Source: Streptomyces sp. NRRL F-6676 (GTDB lineage: Bacteria > Actinomycetota > Actinomycetes > Streptomycetales > Streptomycetaceae). From it: a stretch of 64,000 bases of DNA. Position numbers and translations under genes: made by a program. The first letter of the stretch is position 1. Each line of letters begins with the position of its first letter. Location: the NCBI RefSeq assembly GCF_000725625.1, contig NZ_JOHS01000016.1:124001-188000 (forward strand). Reading direction: 5' to 3'. This document shows, piece by piece, positions 25,907 through 34,522 of this stretch. The notes below the pieces were generated by a model. It did no database searches. It saw only the letters and a program-made list of their open reading frames with translations, and was not told the DNA's origin.

Positions 25907-25920
25907 GGGCACACACGAAC

Positions 25921-25956
25921 GACGGCGGCGCCCCCTCGGAAGGGGGCGCCGCCGTC
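25921..25956. terminator. Perfect bidirectional hairpin between convergent genes
   Basis: GACGGCGGCGCCCCCT and its exact complement form a 16-bp stem with a CGGA loop. It lies between the collagen-like gene and the Fe-S carrier gene and can end both messages. Confidence 0.85.
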
Positions 25957-25967
25957 GTCAGCAACGG

Positions 25968-26324
25968 TCAGCTGAAGGAGTCGCCGCAGGCGCAGGAGCC
26001 CGTCGCGTTCGGGTTGTCGATCGTGAAGCCCTGCTTCTCGATCGTGTCCACGAAGTCGATGGTGGCACCGCCCAGGTACGGCGCGCTCATGCGGTCGGTG
26101 ACGACCGCGACCCCGCCGAAGTCCTTCTTCACGTCGCCGTCGAGCGAGCGCTCGTCGAAGAAGAGCTGGTAGCGCAGGCCGGAGCAGCCGCCGGGCTGAA
26201 CGGCCACGCGCAGCGCGAGGTCGTCACGGCCTTCCTGGTCGAGCAGGGCCTTGACCTTGGACGCGGCGGCGTCCGTCAGGATGATGCCGTCGGTGACGGT
26301 GGTGGTCTCGTCCGATACGGACAT
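25968..26324 (-). CDS. erpA: HesB/IscA-type iron-sulfur carrier (ErpA-like)
   Basis: The product has 118 residues. The three conserved cysteines are in QPGGCSGLRY and CACGDSF, the A-type carrier pattern. It hands Fe-S clusters to target enzymes; the [4Fe-4S] enzyme NadA is encoded divergently next door and is a plausible client (inference). ATG at 26324 follows GGGAGAG at 6 bases. Confidence 0.9.
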   Translation of the reverse strand: MSVSDETTTVTDGIILTDAAASKVKALLDQEGRDDLALRVAVQPGGCSGLRYQLFFDERSLDGDVKKDFGGVAVVTDRMSAPYLGGATIDFVDTIEKQGFTIDNPNATGSCACGDSFS

Positions 26325-26669
26325 CTACATCTCTCCCGGGTTGTACGGAGACTGCTTGCCGACGAGTGCAACCCGCGGGGCCGCGGATTCATTCCGGGCC
26401 GGGCGCCTGCTTCTCGCTTCGTCCCGCTTCCTTCTTCCCCTTCATGCTCGCACACACGCGAGGAGAGGGGACAACGCCCGCATTCCCGGTTCCGGGCGAC
26501 CGGGATTCACGTCACATGGACGCGAGGGCCGTCGTCAAACTGACGCGAAGCGGATATGATAATAACGTCAATCCGACGAGAAGTCGGTGCTGTCGATCCC
26601 GTTTGACCCGTATGCCCCGTCGGTCCGGTGCCCCGGCCGACGAGCCGCAGAACAGAAAGGGTGCGTGCC
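26325..26669. other. 345-bp divergent region between the Fe-S carrier gene and nadA
   Basis: It holds an AT-rich -10 candidate (26555-26560), an inverted repeat TCCCGGT/ACCGGGA (26484-26505) and a CCGAC/GTCGG hairpin (26573-26587) just downstream of the -10. No ORF with a ribosome site was recognised. Confidence 0.5.
26555..26560 (+). promoter_or_regulatory. Candidate -10 box of nadA
   Basis: TATGAT, followed by AATAA, is the best -10 match in the region and lies about 110 bp upstream of the nadA start. No clear -35 stands 17-18 bases upstream, so an activator or another sigma factor may be involved. Confidence 0.4.
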
Positions 26670-27866
26670 GTGACCACCGCCCAGACCACCGAGCTCGACG
26701 TACAGCCCTCACCCCTCGCCCTGCTGCTGCTCGGCCGCGAGGCCGACCCGAGGAGCGAGCGCGGTGTGGAGTGCCCCGGCGACCTGCCCTCGCCGTCCGA
26801 CCCGGACCTGGTCGAGCGCGCCCGCGCGGCCAAGGAGAAGCTCGGCGACAAGGTCTTCGTGCTCGGCCACCACTACCAGCGCGACGAGGTCATCCAGTTC
26901 GCGGACGTCACCGGCGACTCCTTCAAACTGGCCCGCGACGCCGCCGCCCGCCCCGAGGCGGAGTACATCGTCTTCTGCGGCGTGCACTTCATGGCCGAGT
27001 CCGCCGACATCCTCACCTCCGACGCCCAGAAGGTCGTCCTGCCCGACCTGGCCGCCGGCTGTTCCATGGCCGACATGGCGACGGCCGAGCAGGTCGCCGA
27101 GTGCTGGGACGTGCTCACCGAGGCGGGCATCGCCGAGCAGGTGGTGCCGGTGTCGTACATGAACTCCTCCGCCGACATCAAGGCCTTCACCGGCCGACAC
27201 GGAGGCACCATCTGCACCTCCTCCAACGCGAAGCGGGCCCTGGAGTGGGCGTTCGCGCAGGGCGAGCCCGCGACGACGAAGGTGCTGTTCCTGCCCGACC
27301 AGCACCTCGGGCGCAACACCGCCGTCCGCGACATGGGGATGTCGCTCGAGGACTGCGTCGTCTACAACCCCCACAAGCCGAACGGCGGGCTGACGACGGA
27401 GGAGCTGCGCGCCGCCAAGATGATCCTGTGGCGCGGCCACTGCTCGGTGCACGGCCGCTTCAGCCTGGAGTCGGTGAACGACGTACGGGCCCGGATACCC
27501 GGCGTCAACGTGCTGGTGCACCCCGAGTGCCGTCACGAGGTCGTCGCCGCGGCGGACCAGGTCGGCTCGACGGAGTACATCATCAAGGCGCTGGAGGAGG
27601 CCCCGGCCGGGTCCAAGTGGGCGATCGGCACGGAGCTGAACCTGGTACGGCGGCTGGCGAACCGTTTCGCCCCCGAGGGCAAGGAGATCGTCTTCCTGGA
27701 CCGCACGGTCTGCTTCTGCTCGACGATGAACCGCATCGACCTGCCGCACCTGGTGTGGACGCTGGAGTCGCTGGCGGAGGGCACGCTGGTGAACCGGATC
27801 GAGGTGGACGCGGAGACGGAGGCGTTCGCCAAGCTGGCCCTGGAGCGGATGCTGGCGCTTCCGTAG
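26670..27866 (+). CDS. nadA: Quinolinate synthase A
   Basis: The product has 398 residues, of the long (actinobacterial) NadA class. It condenses iminoaspartate with dihydroxyacetone phosphate to quinolinate in NAD synthesis. The cluster cysteines fit FCGVHFMAES, the WRGHCSVHGRF region and VCFCSTMNRI; VLGHHYQRDE and HPECRHEVV are further signatures. GTG at 26670 (TTAQTTELDV) is preferred to an upstream in-frame ATG because of AGAAAGGG upstream. No nadB or nadC lies beside it in this window. It converges on the response-regulator gene. Confidence 0.95.
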   Translation: MTTAQTTELDVQPSPLALLLLGREADPRSERGVECPGDLPSPSDPDLVERARAAKEKLGDKVFVLGHHYQRDEVIQFADVTGDSFKLARDAAARPEAEYIVFCGVHFMAESADILTSDAQKVVLPDLAAGCSMADMATAEQVAECWDVLTEAGIAEQVVPVSYMNSSADIKAFTGRHGGTICTSSNAKRALEWAFAQGEPATTKVLFLPDQHLGRNTAVRDMGMSLEDCVVYNPHKPNGGLTTEELRAAKMILWRGHCSVHGRFSLESVNDVRARIPGVNVLVHPECRHEVVAAADQVGSTEYIIKALEEAPAGSKWAIGTELNLVRRLANRFAPEGKEIVFLDRTVCFCSTMNRIDLPHLVWTLESLAEGTLVNRIEVDAETEAFAKLALERMLALP

Positions 27867-27887
27867 ACCACGGCCCGGGGCCTGGTC
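27866..27887. terminator. Short hairpin between convergent nadA and response regulator
   Basis: GACCA-GGCC pairs with GGCC-TGGTC around a 3-base loop with one bulge. It fills the 20 bp between the two stops. Confidence 0.45.
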
Positions 27888-28569
27888 AGTCCGTGCGCGG
27901 GCGGACCAGGCCCGACTCGTAGGCGATGACGACCAGTTGGGCGCGGTCGCGCGCGTGGAGCTTGCTCATGGCGCGGTTGACGTGCGTCTTCACCGTCAGC
28001 GGGCTGACCTCCAGCCGCTCGGCGATCTCGTCGTTGGAGTGGCCGCCCGCCACCTGGACGAGCACCTCGCGCTCGCGCCCGGTGAGCGCGGCGAGCCGCT
28101 CGGCGTGCGCCCGGTCGCGGCCGTCGTCGTCCATGTCGCCCTGCGCCAGGAACCGGGCGATCAGCCCCTTGGTGGCGGCGGGCGACAGCAGTGCCTCGCC
28201 GCCGGCGGCGACCCGGATCGCGCTCAGCAGCTCCTCCGGTTCGGAGCCCTTGCCCAGGAAGCCGGAGGCGCCGGCGCGCAGGGACTGCACCACGTACTCG
28301 TCGACCTCGAAGGTCGTCAGCATCACCACCCGGACATGGGCGAGTTCGGGGTCCGCGCTGATCAGCCGGGTGGCGGCGAGGCCGTCGGTGCCGGGCATGC
28401 GGATGTCCATGAGGACGACGTCGGCGGCCCGTTCGCGGGTCAGACGCACCGCCTCCGCGCCCTCGCAGGCCTCCCCCACGACCTCCATGTCCGGCTCGGA
28501 GTCCACGAGCACGCGGAACGCGCTCCGCAGCAGCGCCTGGTCGTCGGCGAGCAGGACGCGGATCGTCAT
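27886..28569 (-). CDS. NarL/LuxR-type response regulator
   Basis: The product has 227 residues. The receiver has the acidic pair ADD (residues 8-10), phospho-acceptor Asp55 in VVLMDIRMPG and a conserved Lys in GFLGKGSEPEE. The C-terminal LuxR helix-turn-helix reads LTGREREVLVQVAGGHSNDE and SPLTVKTHVNRAMSKL. ATG at 28569 overlaps the kinase stop (ATGA), so the two are one operon. The target genes are unknown. Confidence 0.95.
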   Translation of the reverse strand: MTIRVLLADDQALLRSAFRVLVDSEPDMEVVGEACEGAEAVRLTRERAADVVLMDIRMPGTDGLAATRLISADPELAHVRVVMLTTFEVDEYVVQSLRAGASGFLGKGSEPEELLSAIRVAAGGEALLSPAATKGLIARFLAQGDMDDDGRDRAHAERLAALTGREREVLVQVAGGHSNDEIAERLEVSPLTVKTHVNRAMSKLHARDRAQLVVIAYESGLVRPRTD

Positions 28570-29789
28570 GGGCTGTCCTCGGTGGTGGCGGAAGTACGGC
28601 GGTCGAGCGGCAGGATCGCATGGACGCGGAAGCCGCCTCCGTACCGGGGGCCCGCGGTGAGGGTGCCGGCCAGGGCGGTGACGCGCTCGCGCATGCCGAG
28701 CAGTCCGTGCCCGCCCCCGTCCTCGGGGCCGTCGTCGCCGCCCGCCCCGTCGTCCAGGACGGTGATCTCGACGTGCGGGCCCACGCGGACGACGCTGACC
28801 TCGGCCTTGGCGCTCTCGCCCGCGTGTTTCTGCACGTTGGTGAGGGCTTCCTGGATGACGCGGTAGGCGGCGAGGTCGACGGCGGCGGGCAGGATCGTGC
28901 CGTGGTCGGCGCGGGCGACCTCCACGGGCAGGCCCGCGTGGCGGAAGGTGTCGGCGAGTTCGTCGAGCCTGGCCAGGCCCGGGGCGGGTTCGGTGGGGGC
29001 CTCCGGGTCGCCGGACTGGCGCAGCAGGCCGACGGTGGCCCGCAGTTCGTTCAGCGCCGAGCGGCTGGCCTCCCGTACGTGGGCGAGGGCCTCCTTGGCC
29101 TGGTCGGGCCGTTTGTCCATGACGTGCGCGGCGACCCCGGCCTGGACGTTGACCAGGGCGATGTGGTGGGCGACGACGTCGTGCAGATCGCGGGCGATGC
29201 GCAGCCGCTCCTCGGCGACACGGCGGCGGGCCTCCTCCTCGCGGGTGCGCTCGGCGCGTTCGGCGCGCTCGCGGATGGCGTGCACGAACGCGCGCCGGCT
29301 GCGGACGGCGTCCCCGGCCGCCGCGGCCATGCCGGTCCAGGCGAACAGGCCGAGGTTCTCCTGGGTGTACCAGGGCAGCGGTCCGGAGAGCATCGCGGTG
29401 GCGGTCAGCACGGTCATGGTCAGCAGGCCGACCCGCCAGGTGGTGGGGCGGTCGGTGACGGCGGCGACGGTGAACAGCGCGATGACGGCGGCCATCGAGA
29501 CGGGGGCGCGGGGGTCGCCGGTGATCAGCTCGACGAGGGAGAGGGCGGTGGTGACGGCCAGGACGGCGAGCGGGACGAGCCGGCGCAGCACCAGCGCGGC
29601 GGCGGCCGGCACCATCAGGGCGAGGCTGAGGGGGGTGGGGGTGCGCAGGGTCCAGGACACCCCGTGCTCCCCGTGCGGGTCGACGAAGGACCCGGCGACC
29701 ATGCAGACGAACACGCCGACGGCGAGCCCCCCGTCGAACGTCACGGGATGCTTCGACGGCCAGCACCGGGCCTGCGACAGATTGCCCAC
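28566..29789 (-). CDS. Membrane sensor histidine kinase, HisKA_3 family
   Basis: The product has 407 residues. Four to six N-terminal helices (about 20-160) carry almost no outside loop, then a charged linker leads to the phospho-acceptor helix RIARDLHDVVAHHIALV (His203). The ATPase part contains YRVIQEALTNVQKHA and DDGAGG...GHGLLGMRERV. It works with the overlapping response regulator; the lack of a sensing domain suggests membrane or cell-wall stress as the signal (inference). GTG at 29789 stands 7 bases from TACCTT, a leaderless-type start. Confidence 0.94.
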   Translation of the reverse strand: MGNLSQARCWPSKHPVTFDGGLAVGVFVCMVAGSFVDPHGEHGVSWTLRTPTPLSLALMVPAAAALVLRRLVPLAVLAVTTALSLVELITGDPRAPVSMAAVIALFTVAAVTDRPTTWRVGLLTMTVLTATAMLSGPLPWYTQENLGLFAWTGMAAAAGDAVRSRRAFVHAIRERAERAERTREEEARRRVAEERLRIARDLHDVVAHHIALVNVQAGVAAHVMDKRPDQAKEALAHVREASRSALNELRATVGLLRQSGDPEAPTEPAPGLARLDELADTFRHAGLPVEVARADHGTILPAAVDLAAYRVIQEALTNVQKHAGESAKAEVSVVRVGPHVEITVLDDGAGGDDGPEDGGGHGLLGMRERVTALAGTLTAGPRYGGGFRVHAILPLDRRTSATTEDSP

Positions 29790-29796
29790 GGGGACA

Positions 29797-29802
29797 AAGG
29801 TA
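29797..29802 (-). promoter_or_regulatory. Leaderless-type -10 box of the two-component operon
   Basis: TACCTT on the minus strand ends 7 bases before the GTG at 29789; there is no ribosome site. Confidence 0.4.
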
Positions 29803-29830
29803 CGGGGCGCGTCGCGAAGGGTGTCCCCGC

Positions 29831-29869
29831 GAGGGGCGCGGGGCTGTGTCGAACCGCGGCTCCGCCGCT
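29831..29869. repeat. Remnant of the intergenic repeat family
   Basis: GAGGGGCGCGGGGCTGTGTC followed by CGGCTCCGCCGC. The same GGGGCTGTGTCGA and CGGCTCCGCCGC modules occur, in inverse order, in the left half of copy H near 60155-60195. Confidence 0.65.
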
Positions 29870-29908
29870 AGCTCTTGGGCGGCCCGTACTGCCTGCCCCG
29901 GCACCTGC

Positions 29909-30187
29909 CTACCCCGGCAACAACCCGTCGTCCGCCAGCATCTCCCGGACCTCCTCCAGCGTCGCCTCGGGCGACGGGAGGATGAGCTCGGACGGCTCCA
30001 GGGAGTCGGCGGGCAACGGCTCGCCGAGCCGCCGCACCTCGTCCAGCAGCGCCGTCAGCGTGCGCCGGAAGCCCGCCTCGTCGCCGCCCTCCACCTCCGC
30101 CAGCAGGTCGTCGTCCAGCTTGTTGAGCTCGGCGAAGCGGGAGTCGTCCAGCTTCACCTGCCCCTCCCCCATGATCCGTACGATCAT
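29909..30187 (-). CDS. pspAA: PspA-associated protein PspAA
   Basis: The product has 92 residues: MIVRIMGEGQVKLDDSRFAE, then an acidic helical C-terminus ending DDGLLPG. This fits the small partner found after PspA in actinobacteria. ATG at 30187 has an excellent GAGGAGG site. It lies 78 bases downstream of pspA on the same strand, so the two are probably co-transcribed. Confidence 0.85.
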   Translation of the reverse strand: MIVRIMGEGQVKLDDSRFAELNKLDDDLLAEVEGGDEAGFRRTLTALLDEVRRLGEPLPADSLEPSELILPSPEATLEEVREMLADDGLLPG

Positions 30188-30265
30188 GTCGCCCTCCTCA
30201 GGCGCGCGCGTGGGACCGGATCGGGCCGTGGCGGCCCGTGACCGCATTGTGAGCGATGCCCGGCG

Positions 30266-31072
30266 TCACTGCTTGTCGAAGCGCGGGGTGTCCTGCGGCT
30301 GGGACTGGCTCGGGGACGGCGACTGGGCCTGGCCCTCGCCGCCCTCGAGGGCCTGGCGCTGCTCGGCGGGGCCGGCCAGCTCCGCCTTCATCCGTTGCAG
30401 CTCCAGCTCCACGTCCGTGCCGCCGGAGAGGCGGTCCAGCTCGGCCTGGATGTCGTCCTTGGCCATGCCGGAGGGGTCGTCCAGGGCGCCGGAGGCGAGG
30501 AGTTCGTCGATGGCGCCGGCGCGGGCCTGCATCTGCTGCGTCTTGTCCTCGGCGCGCTGGATGGCCAGGCCGACGTCGCCCATCTCCTCGGAGATGCCGG
30601 AGAAGGCCTCGCCGATCCGGGTCTGCGCCTGGGCGGCGGTGTACGTGGCCTTGATGGTCTCCTTCTTCGTACGGAAGGCGTCCACCTTGGCCTGGAGGCG
30701 CTGGGCCGCGAGGGTGAGCTTCTCCTCCTCGCCCTGGAGGGTCTGGTGCTGGGTCTCCAGGTCGGTGACCTGCTGCTGGAGCGCGGCGCGGCGGGAGAGC
30801 GCCTCGCGGGCGAGGTCCTCGCGGCCGAGGGCGAGCGCCTTGCGGCCCTGGTCCTCCAGCTTCCCGGACTGGGACTGGAGCTGGTTGAGCTGGAGCTCCA
30901 GGCGCTTGCGCGAGGTCGCCACGTCGGCGACGCCGCGGCGCACCTTCTGCAACAGCTCCAGCTGCTTCTGATACGAGTAATCGAGGGTCTCGCGCGGGTC
31001 CTCGGCCCGGTCAAGGGCCTTGTTCGCCTTCGCGCGGAAGATCATCCCCATACGCTTCATGACACCGCTCAT
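30266..31072 (-). CDS. pspA: Phage shock protein A family protein
   Basis: The product has 268 residues and is almost wholly alpha-helical coiled coil, with KRMGMIFRAKANKALDRAED at the N-terminus as in PspA/IM30. It protects the membrane under stress by oligomerising on it. The C-terminus ends in a short Gln/Ser/Pro-rich tail. The start is uncertain between ATG at 31072 (MSGVMKRM, as I recall in S. coelicolor) and ATG at 31060. There is no PspF here. The two-component system lies downstream on the same strand, but whether it controls pspA is unknown. Confidence 0.93.
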   Translation of the reverse strand: MSGVMKRMGMIFRAKANKALDRAEDPRETLDYSYQKQLELLQKVRRGVADVATSRKRLELQLNQLQSQSGKLEDQGRKALALGREDLAREALSRRAALQQQVTDLETQHQTLQGEEEKLTLAAQRLQAKVDAFRTKKETIKATYTAAQAQTRIGEAFSGISEEMGDVGLAIQRAEDKTQQMQARAGAIDELLASGALDDPSGMAKDDIQAELDRLSGGTDVELELQRMKAELAGPAEQRQALEGGEGQAQSPSPSQSQPQDTPRFDKQ

Positions 31073-31388
31073 GGGCTTCGCGCGCCCCCTTCTGACGGAC
31101 TTCAGCTCCAGCGACTGCGACAGAACCCACAGTACGGGCCCTGCCTCCATTACCGCACTGTTCGGGGAGTGATGCGGTCATCCCCAAGGACGACTGCGGT
31201 CGGTTCCGCTCCGGCCCAGGGAGTAGGTGCCTCCCCGAAACGGCGGGGTTTTCCCCGGGTCCGCCGGAGTGCCCCCGGCGCAACCACCAGAAACCGCCGC
31301 ATCCCTCCCCCCGCAGACGAATGGTGTTGCGGGATCGTTCCCCATGCGGCTGCGGTCCATGCCGGTGCACCCCGTACCCTTGGGTTTC
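31073..31388. other. 316-bp divergent region between pspA and the DUF3043 gene
   Basis: It holds the leaderless-type box of the DUF3043 gene and, on the minus strand, a TACTGT (31129-31134) about 57 bases upstream of pspA that could be a -10. Otherwise I see only GC-rich short palindromes. No ORF or RNA was recognised. Confidence 0.45.
31375..31380 (+). promoter_or_regulatory. Leaderless-type -10 box of the DUF3043 gene
   Basis: TACCCT ends 8 bases before the GTG at 31389 and no ribosome site is present. Confidence 0.45.
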
Positions 31389-31988
31389 GTGTTCCGTAGC
31401 CGTGCCAAGGACGAGAAGGCCGCCGTCGCCGACAAGGTGAGCGCGACCGGCTCCAAGCAGCCCCGTGACCCGCAGGCCCCGAAGGGCCGGCCCACCCCCA
31501 AGCGCAGCGAGGCGCAGTCGCAGCGCCGCAGCGTCGCGACGACGCCGGTGACGCGCAAGGACGCCGCCCGGCGCCAGCGCGACGAGCGCCGCGCCGCGAT
31601 GGAGCGTCAGCGCCAGGCGCTGGCCAGCGGCGACGAGCGGTACCTCCCCGCGCGCGACAAGGGCCCGGTGCGCAAGTTCGCGCGGGACTACATCGACTCG
31701 CGGTTCAGCGTCGCGGAGTTCTTCCTGCCGATGGCCGTGGTCATCCTGGCGCTGAGCCTGGTGCGGGTGGGCTCGCTCCAGAACATCGCGCTGCTGCTGT
31801 GGCTGGTCGTGATCGTGCTGATCGTGCTCGACTCGGTCGTCTCCGCGTTCCGGCTGCGCAAGCAGCTCACCGCCCGCTTCCCGGACCAGAACCGGCGCGG
31901 CGCCGTCGCCTACGCGCTGATGCGCTCGCTCCAGATGCGCCGGCTGCGGCTGCCCAAGCCCCAGGCCAAGCGCGGGGAACGGCCCTGA
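31389..31988 (+). CDS. DUF3043 family membrane protein
   Basis: The product has 199 residues. The N-terminal half is highly basic (KRSEAQSQRRS, RRQRDERRAAMERQRQ). Two adjacent helices follow (FLPMAVVILALSLVRVG and ALLLWLVVIVLIVLDSVVSAF), then a basic C-terminus. This is the actinobacterial DUF3043 pattern; function unknown. The stop overlaps the start region of the methyltransferase gene. Confidence 0.85.
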   Translation: MFRSRAKDEKAAVADKVSATGSKQPRDPQAPKGRPTPKRSEAQSQRRSVATTPVTRKDAARRQRDERRAAMERQRQALASGDERYLPARDKGPVRKFARDYIDSRFSVAEFFLPMAVVILALSLVRVGSLQNIALLLWLVVIVLIVLDSVVSAFRLRKQLTARFPDQNRRGAVAYALMRSLQMRRLRLPKPQAKRGERP

Positions 31989-32782
31989 GCACGGACGAGT
32001 TCGCCGGGGGCGCGGCCGACGCGTGGCTGGACAAGCTGGGCGGGCTGCGGGACGTCGTCCGGCAGGAGCTGGTGGCCCGGCAGCTGGACGAGCAGATAGC
32101 CGGGCGGTTCCCGGTCGGGCAGCGGCTGCGGGTGCTCGATGTCGGCATGGGCCAGGGCACGCAGGCCCTGCGGCTGCTGCGGGCCGGGCACAAGGTGACC
32201 GGCCTGGAGCGGGACGCGCGAATGCTCATCGCGGCGCACGAGGCGCTGGCCGCGGAGCCGGAGGGCGTCCGCGAGCGGATGCGGATCATCGAGGGCGACG
32301 GCCGCGACACCGGCGTGCACTTCCTGCCGGGCAGCTTCGACGTGGTGCTGTGCCACGGGGTGCTGATGTACGTGGAGGAGCCGGATCCGCTGGTGGCGGG
32401 CCTGGCCCGGATGCTGGCCCCGGGCGGTCTGCTGTCCCTCCTCGTACGCAACGGCGACGCGCTCGCCATGCGGCCGGGTCTGTCCGGCGACTGGCCGGCG
32501 GCGCTCGCCGCGTTCGACACGACGGCGTATACGAACCGTCTCAACCTGGAGGTACGCGCCGACCGCCTGGAGGCGCTGACGGCGACGCTCGCGGGGATCG
32601 GGGCGCCGTTGCACGCATGGTACGGCGTACGGGTCTTCACGGACACGGCGCCGGACGGGGCGGAGCCCCCGGCCTCCGACGGCGCGTTGACCGCGCTGCT
32701 GGCGGCGGAGGAACGGGCGGGGCGGACGGATCCGTACCGCCGGGTCGCGGCGTTGCTGCACCTTTGCGGGGTGCGGGGCTGA
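31985..32782 (+). CDS. Class I SAM-dependent methyltransferase with a non-standard start
   Basis: The product has 265 residues if it starts at CTG 31985. The SAM site is LRVLDVGMGQGTQALRLL, followed by GLERDARM, and VLCHGVLMYVEEPDPLV marks motif IV. The reading frame has no ATG, GTG or TTG near its beginning; CTG at 31985 overlaps the previous stop (CTGA) with GGGGAA upstream. It would be coupled to the DUF3043 gene. The next in-frame GTG is about 28 codons inside, near the SAM fold. The substrate is unknown. Confidence 0.8.
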   Translation: MSTDEFAGGAADAWLDKLGGLRDVVRQELVARQLDEQIAGRFPVGQRLRVLDVGMGQGTQALRLLRAGHKVTGLERDARMLIAAHEALAAEPEGVRERMRIIEGDGRDTGVHFLPGSFDVVLCHGVLMYVEEPDPLVAGLARMLAPGGLLSLLVRNGDALAMRPGLSGDWPAALAAFDTTAYTNRLNLEVRADRLEALTATLAGIGAPLHAWYGVRVFTDTAPDGAEPPASDGALTALLAAEERAGRTDPYRRVAALLHLCGVRG

Positions 32783-32783
32783 C

Positions 32784-32856
32784 GGGCGCCTCATAGCCCG
32801 GGGGTTCGCGTTTCCGCCGGCGGCCGCGGGTGCGTCGTGGCTTGTCGCAACCGCAA
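32784..32856. repeat. Degenerate remnant of the intergenic repeat family
   Basis: It keeps AGCCCGGGGGTTCG and GCGGGTGCGTCGTGGCTTGT, the flank seen left of the core in copies B and E, but the core itself is lost. Confidence 0.55.
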
Positions 32857-32937
32857 CCGACCCGCACGCCCCCGCGATCAGGCCCGTTCGGGGGGCCAGC
32901 GGGGGACGGGGGCGCCGGGCGCCCACACACTCGTCGT

Positions 32938-34008
32938 ATGGACGCTTTCCGTAGCCGCGCGCTCACGACGTGCTCCGTCATGGCCTGCGCCGCCCTCCTC
33001 CTGGGCGGCTGCTCCTCCGGTTCAGGCGGCTCCGCGGACGAACCCCGCGCCGCCACCGCCACCCCCGCCGCTCACCCCATGGCCGCGAGCGACCTCCAGA
33101 GCGACTACCAGAGGGTCATCAAGGACGTCCTGCCCTCGGTCGTGCAGATCCGGGCCAGCCAGGACCTGGGCTCCGGGGTGGTCTACGACGACAAGGGCCA
33201 CATCGTCACCAACGCGCACGTCGTCGGCGACGAGAAGACGTTCAAGGTGACCACGGCCAACAGCGAGGGCACCTTCACCGCACGGCTGGTGTACTCGTAC
33301 CCCGAGCAGGACCTCGCCGTCATCAAGCTGGACAAGCTGCCGCAGGGACTGAAGGCGGCCGCCTTCGCCGACTCCACGAAGGTCGCGGTCGGCCAGATCG
33401 TGCTGGCGATGGGCTCCCCGCTCGGCCTGTCGTCGAGCGTGACCCAGGGCATCGTCTCGGCGACCGGCCGCACCGTCAGCGAGGGCCGCTCGGGCGGCGG
33501 CACCGGCGCCACCATCCCGAACATGCTGCAAACCTCCGCGGCGATCAACCCCGGCAACAGCGGGGGCGCGCTCGTGGACCTCGACAGCCGGGTGATCGGG
33601 ATTCCCACGCTCGCCGCGACGGACCCCGACCTGGGCGGCAGCGCGGCGCCGGGGATCGGGTTCGCGATCCCGTCGTCGATGGTGAAGACGATCGCCGACC
33701 AGATCGTGCGGGACGGCAAGGTCACCGACTCCGGCCGGGCCGCGCTCGGGATCACGGCCCGGACGGTGGTCGGTGACGACTACCAGCCGGCGGGGGTCGC
33801 GGTCGTGGACGTCACCAAGGGCGGCGCGGCCGACAGGGCGGGGCTGAAGTCGGGTGACATCATCACCGGTCTCGGCGGCACCCGGGTCACCACCCTCACC
33901 TCGCTCGCCGAGGCGCTGGCCGGCAAGAAGCCGGGCGACCGCACGACGGTGACGTACACGCGGGGCGGCGACCGCAGGACGGCCGACGTGACACTGGGCG
34001 AGCAGTAA
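32938..34008 (+). CDS. HtrA-like serine protease with PDZ domain, lipoprotein
   Basis: The product has 356 residues. It has a lipoprotein signal (LGGC), a trypsin-like domain with His94 (TNAHVV), Asp125 (EQDLAVI) and Ser208 (GNSGGAL), and one C-terminal PDZ domain (GAADRAGLKSGDIITGLGG). It should act on the outer face of the membrane in protein quality control or signalling. The length fits single-PDZ HtrA proteins of actinomycetes. ATG at 32938 has no clear ribosome site. Confidence 0.93.
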   Translation: MDAFRSRALTTCSVMACAALLLGGCSSGSGGSADEPRAATATPAAHPMAASDLQSDYQRVIKDVLPSVVQIRASQDLGSGVVYDDKGHIVTNAHVVGDEKTFKVTTANSEGTFTARLVYSYPEQDLAVIKLDKLPQGLKAAAFADSTKVAVGQIVLAMGSPLGLSSSVTQGIVSATGRTVSEGRSGGGTGATIPNMLQTSAAINPGNSGGALVDLDSRVIGIPTLAATDPDLGGSAAPGIGFAIPSSMVKTIADQIVRDGKVTDSGRAALGITARTVVGDDYQPAGVAVVDVTKGGAADRAGLKSGDIITGLGGTRVTTLTSLAEALAGKKPGDRTTVTYTRGGDRRTADVTLGEQ

Positions 34009-34057
34009 CGCCGGCCCCTTCCCGCCCGCCGGCCCCCTGCCTCCTGCCTCCTGCCTC

Positions 34058-34306
34058 CTACGCCTCCTGCGGCTCCTGCGGCTCCTCGTCCGCCTGTGCC
34101 TCCTCGGCGTGCAGGCTCATCGGGCCGTAGATCTGCGTGCCGTCCTCGAACAGCCGCACCTGGTCGGCGCCGCCCTCCAGCAGCTGCCTGAAGTGCTCCC
34201 CGATCCAGGACTCGGCATCCCCCTGCGTGGTGAACTCCTCCGGCACGACCGCGGGCTCGACCTCCGCCCCGTCGGCCTTCTCGAACCGCCACGTCCATGC
34301 CGCCAT
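34058..34306 (-). CDS. Small conserved-type protein, acidic C-terminus
   Basis: The product has 82 residues: MAAWTWRFEKADGAEVEP, a central VPEEFTTQGDAESWIGEHFR and an acidic Glu/Gln-rich tail (EEPQEPQEA). The ATG at 34306 follows TTGGAGG at 5 bases. An upstream ATG at 34336 has no site. I recognise it as a common Streptomyces hypothetical. Function unknown. Confidence 0.75.
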   Translation of the reverse strand: MAAWTWRFEKADGAEVEPAVVPEEFTTQGDAESWIGEHFRQLLEGGADQVRLFEDGTQIYGPMSLHAEEAQADEEPQEPQEA

Positions 34307-34522
34307 GTACGCCTCCAAGGTGTGAGCACACTGCACAGCGGGAGCCGGATCATGGTCCGTCTCCCGTCCCGAAGCCTAGGGCCTGTCCGTTTGGATCAGC
34401 CCGCAGACGCGGGATCCGGCACGCACACCGGCACTGAGACGGCACCGTCAGTCCCCTGCGACCTGATCCGGACGACAGACCCTGGTCGGGCGTGCCCGAT
34501 CTGCGGAGACGGGTGGAAACAA

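Noticed and set aside
22637..25912. A 1091-codon open reading frame on the minus strand
   Set aside because: Only its first-listed 3' part is the PfkB kinase. The rest is antisense to the collagen-like gene, with Arg/Gly-rich non-biological composition.
34307..34522. Cobalamin riboswitch upstream of the CobU fusion gene
   Set aside because: No B12-box-like GCCACTG segment or the expected helices were visible here or before cobT or cobS.
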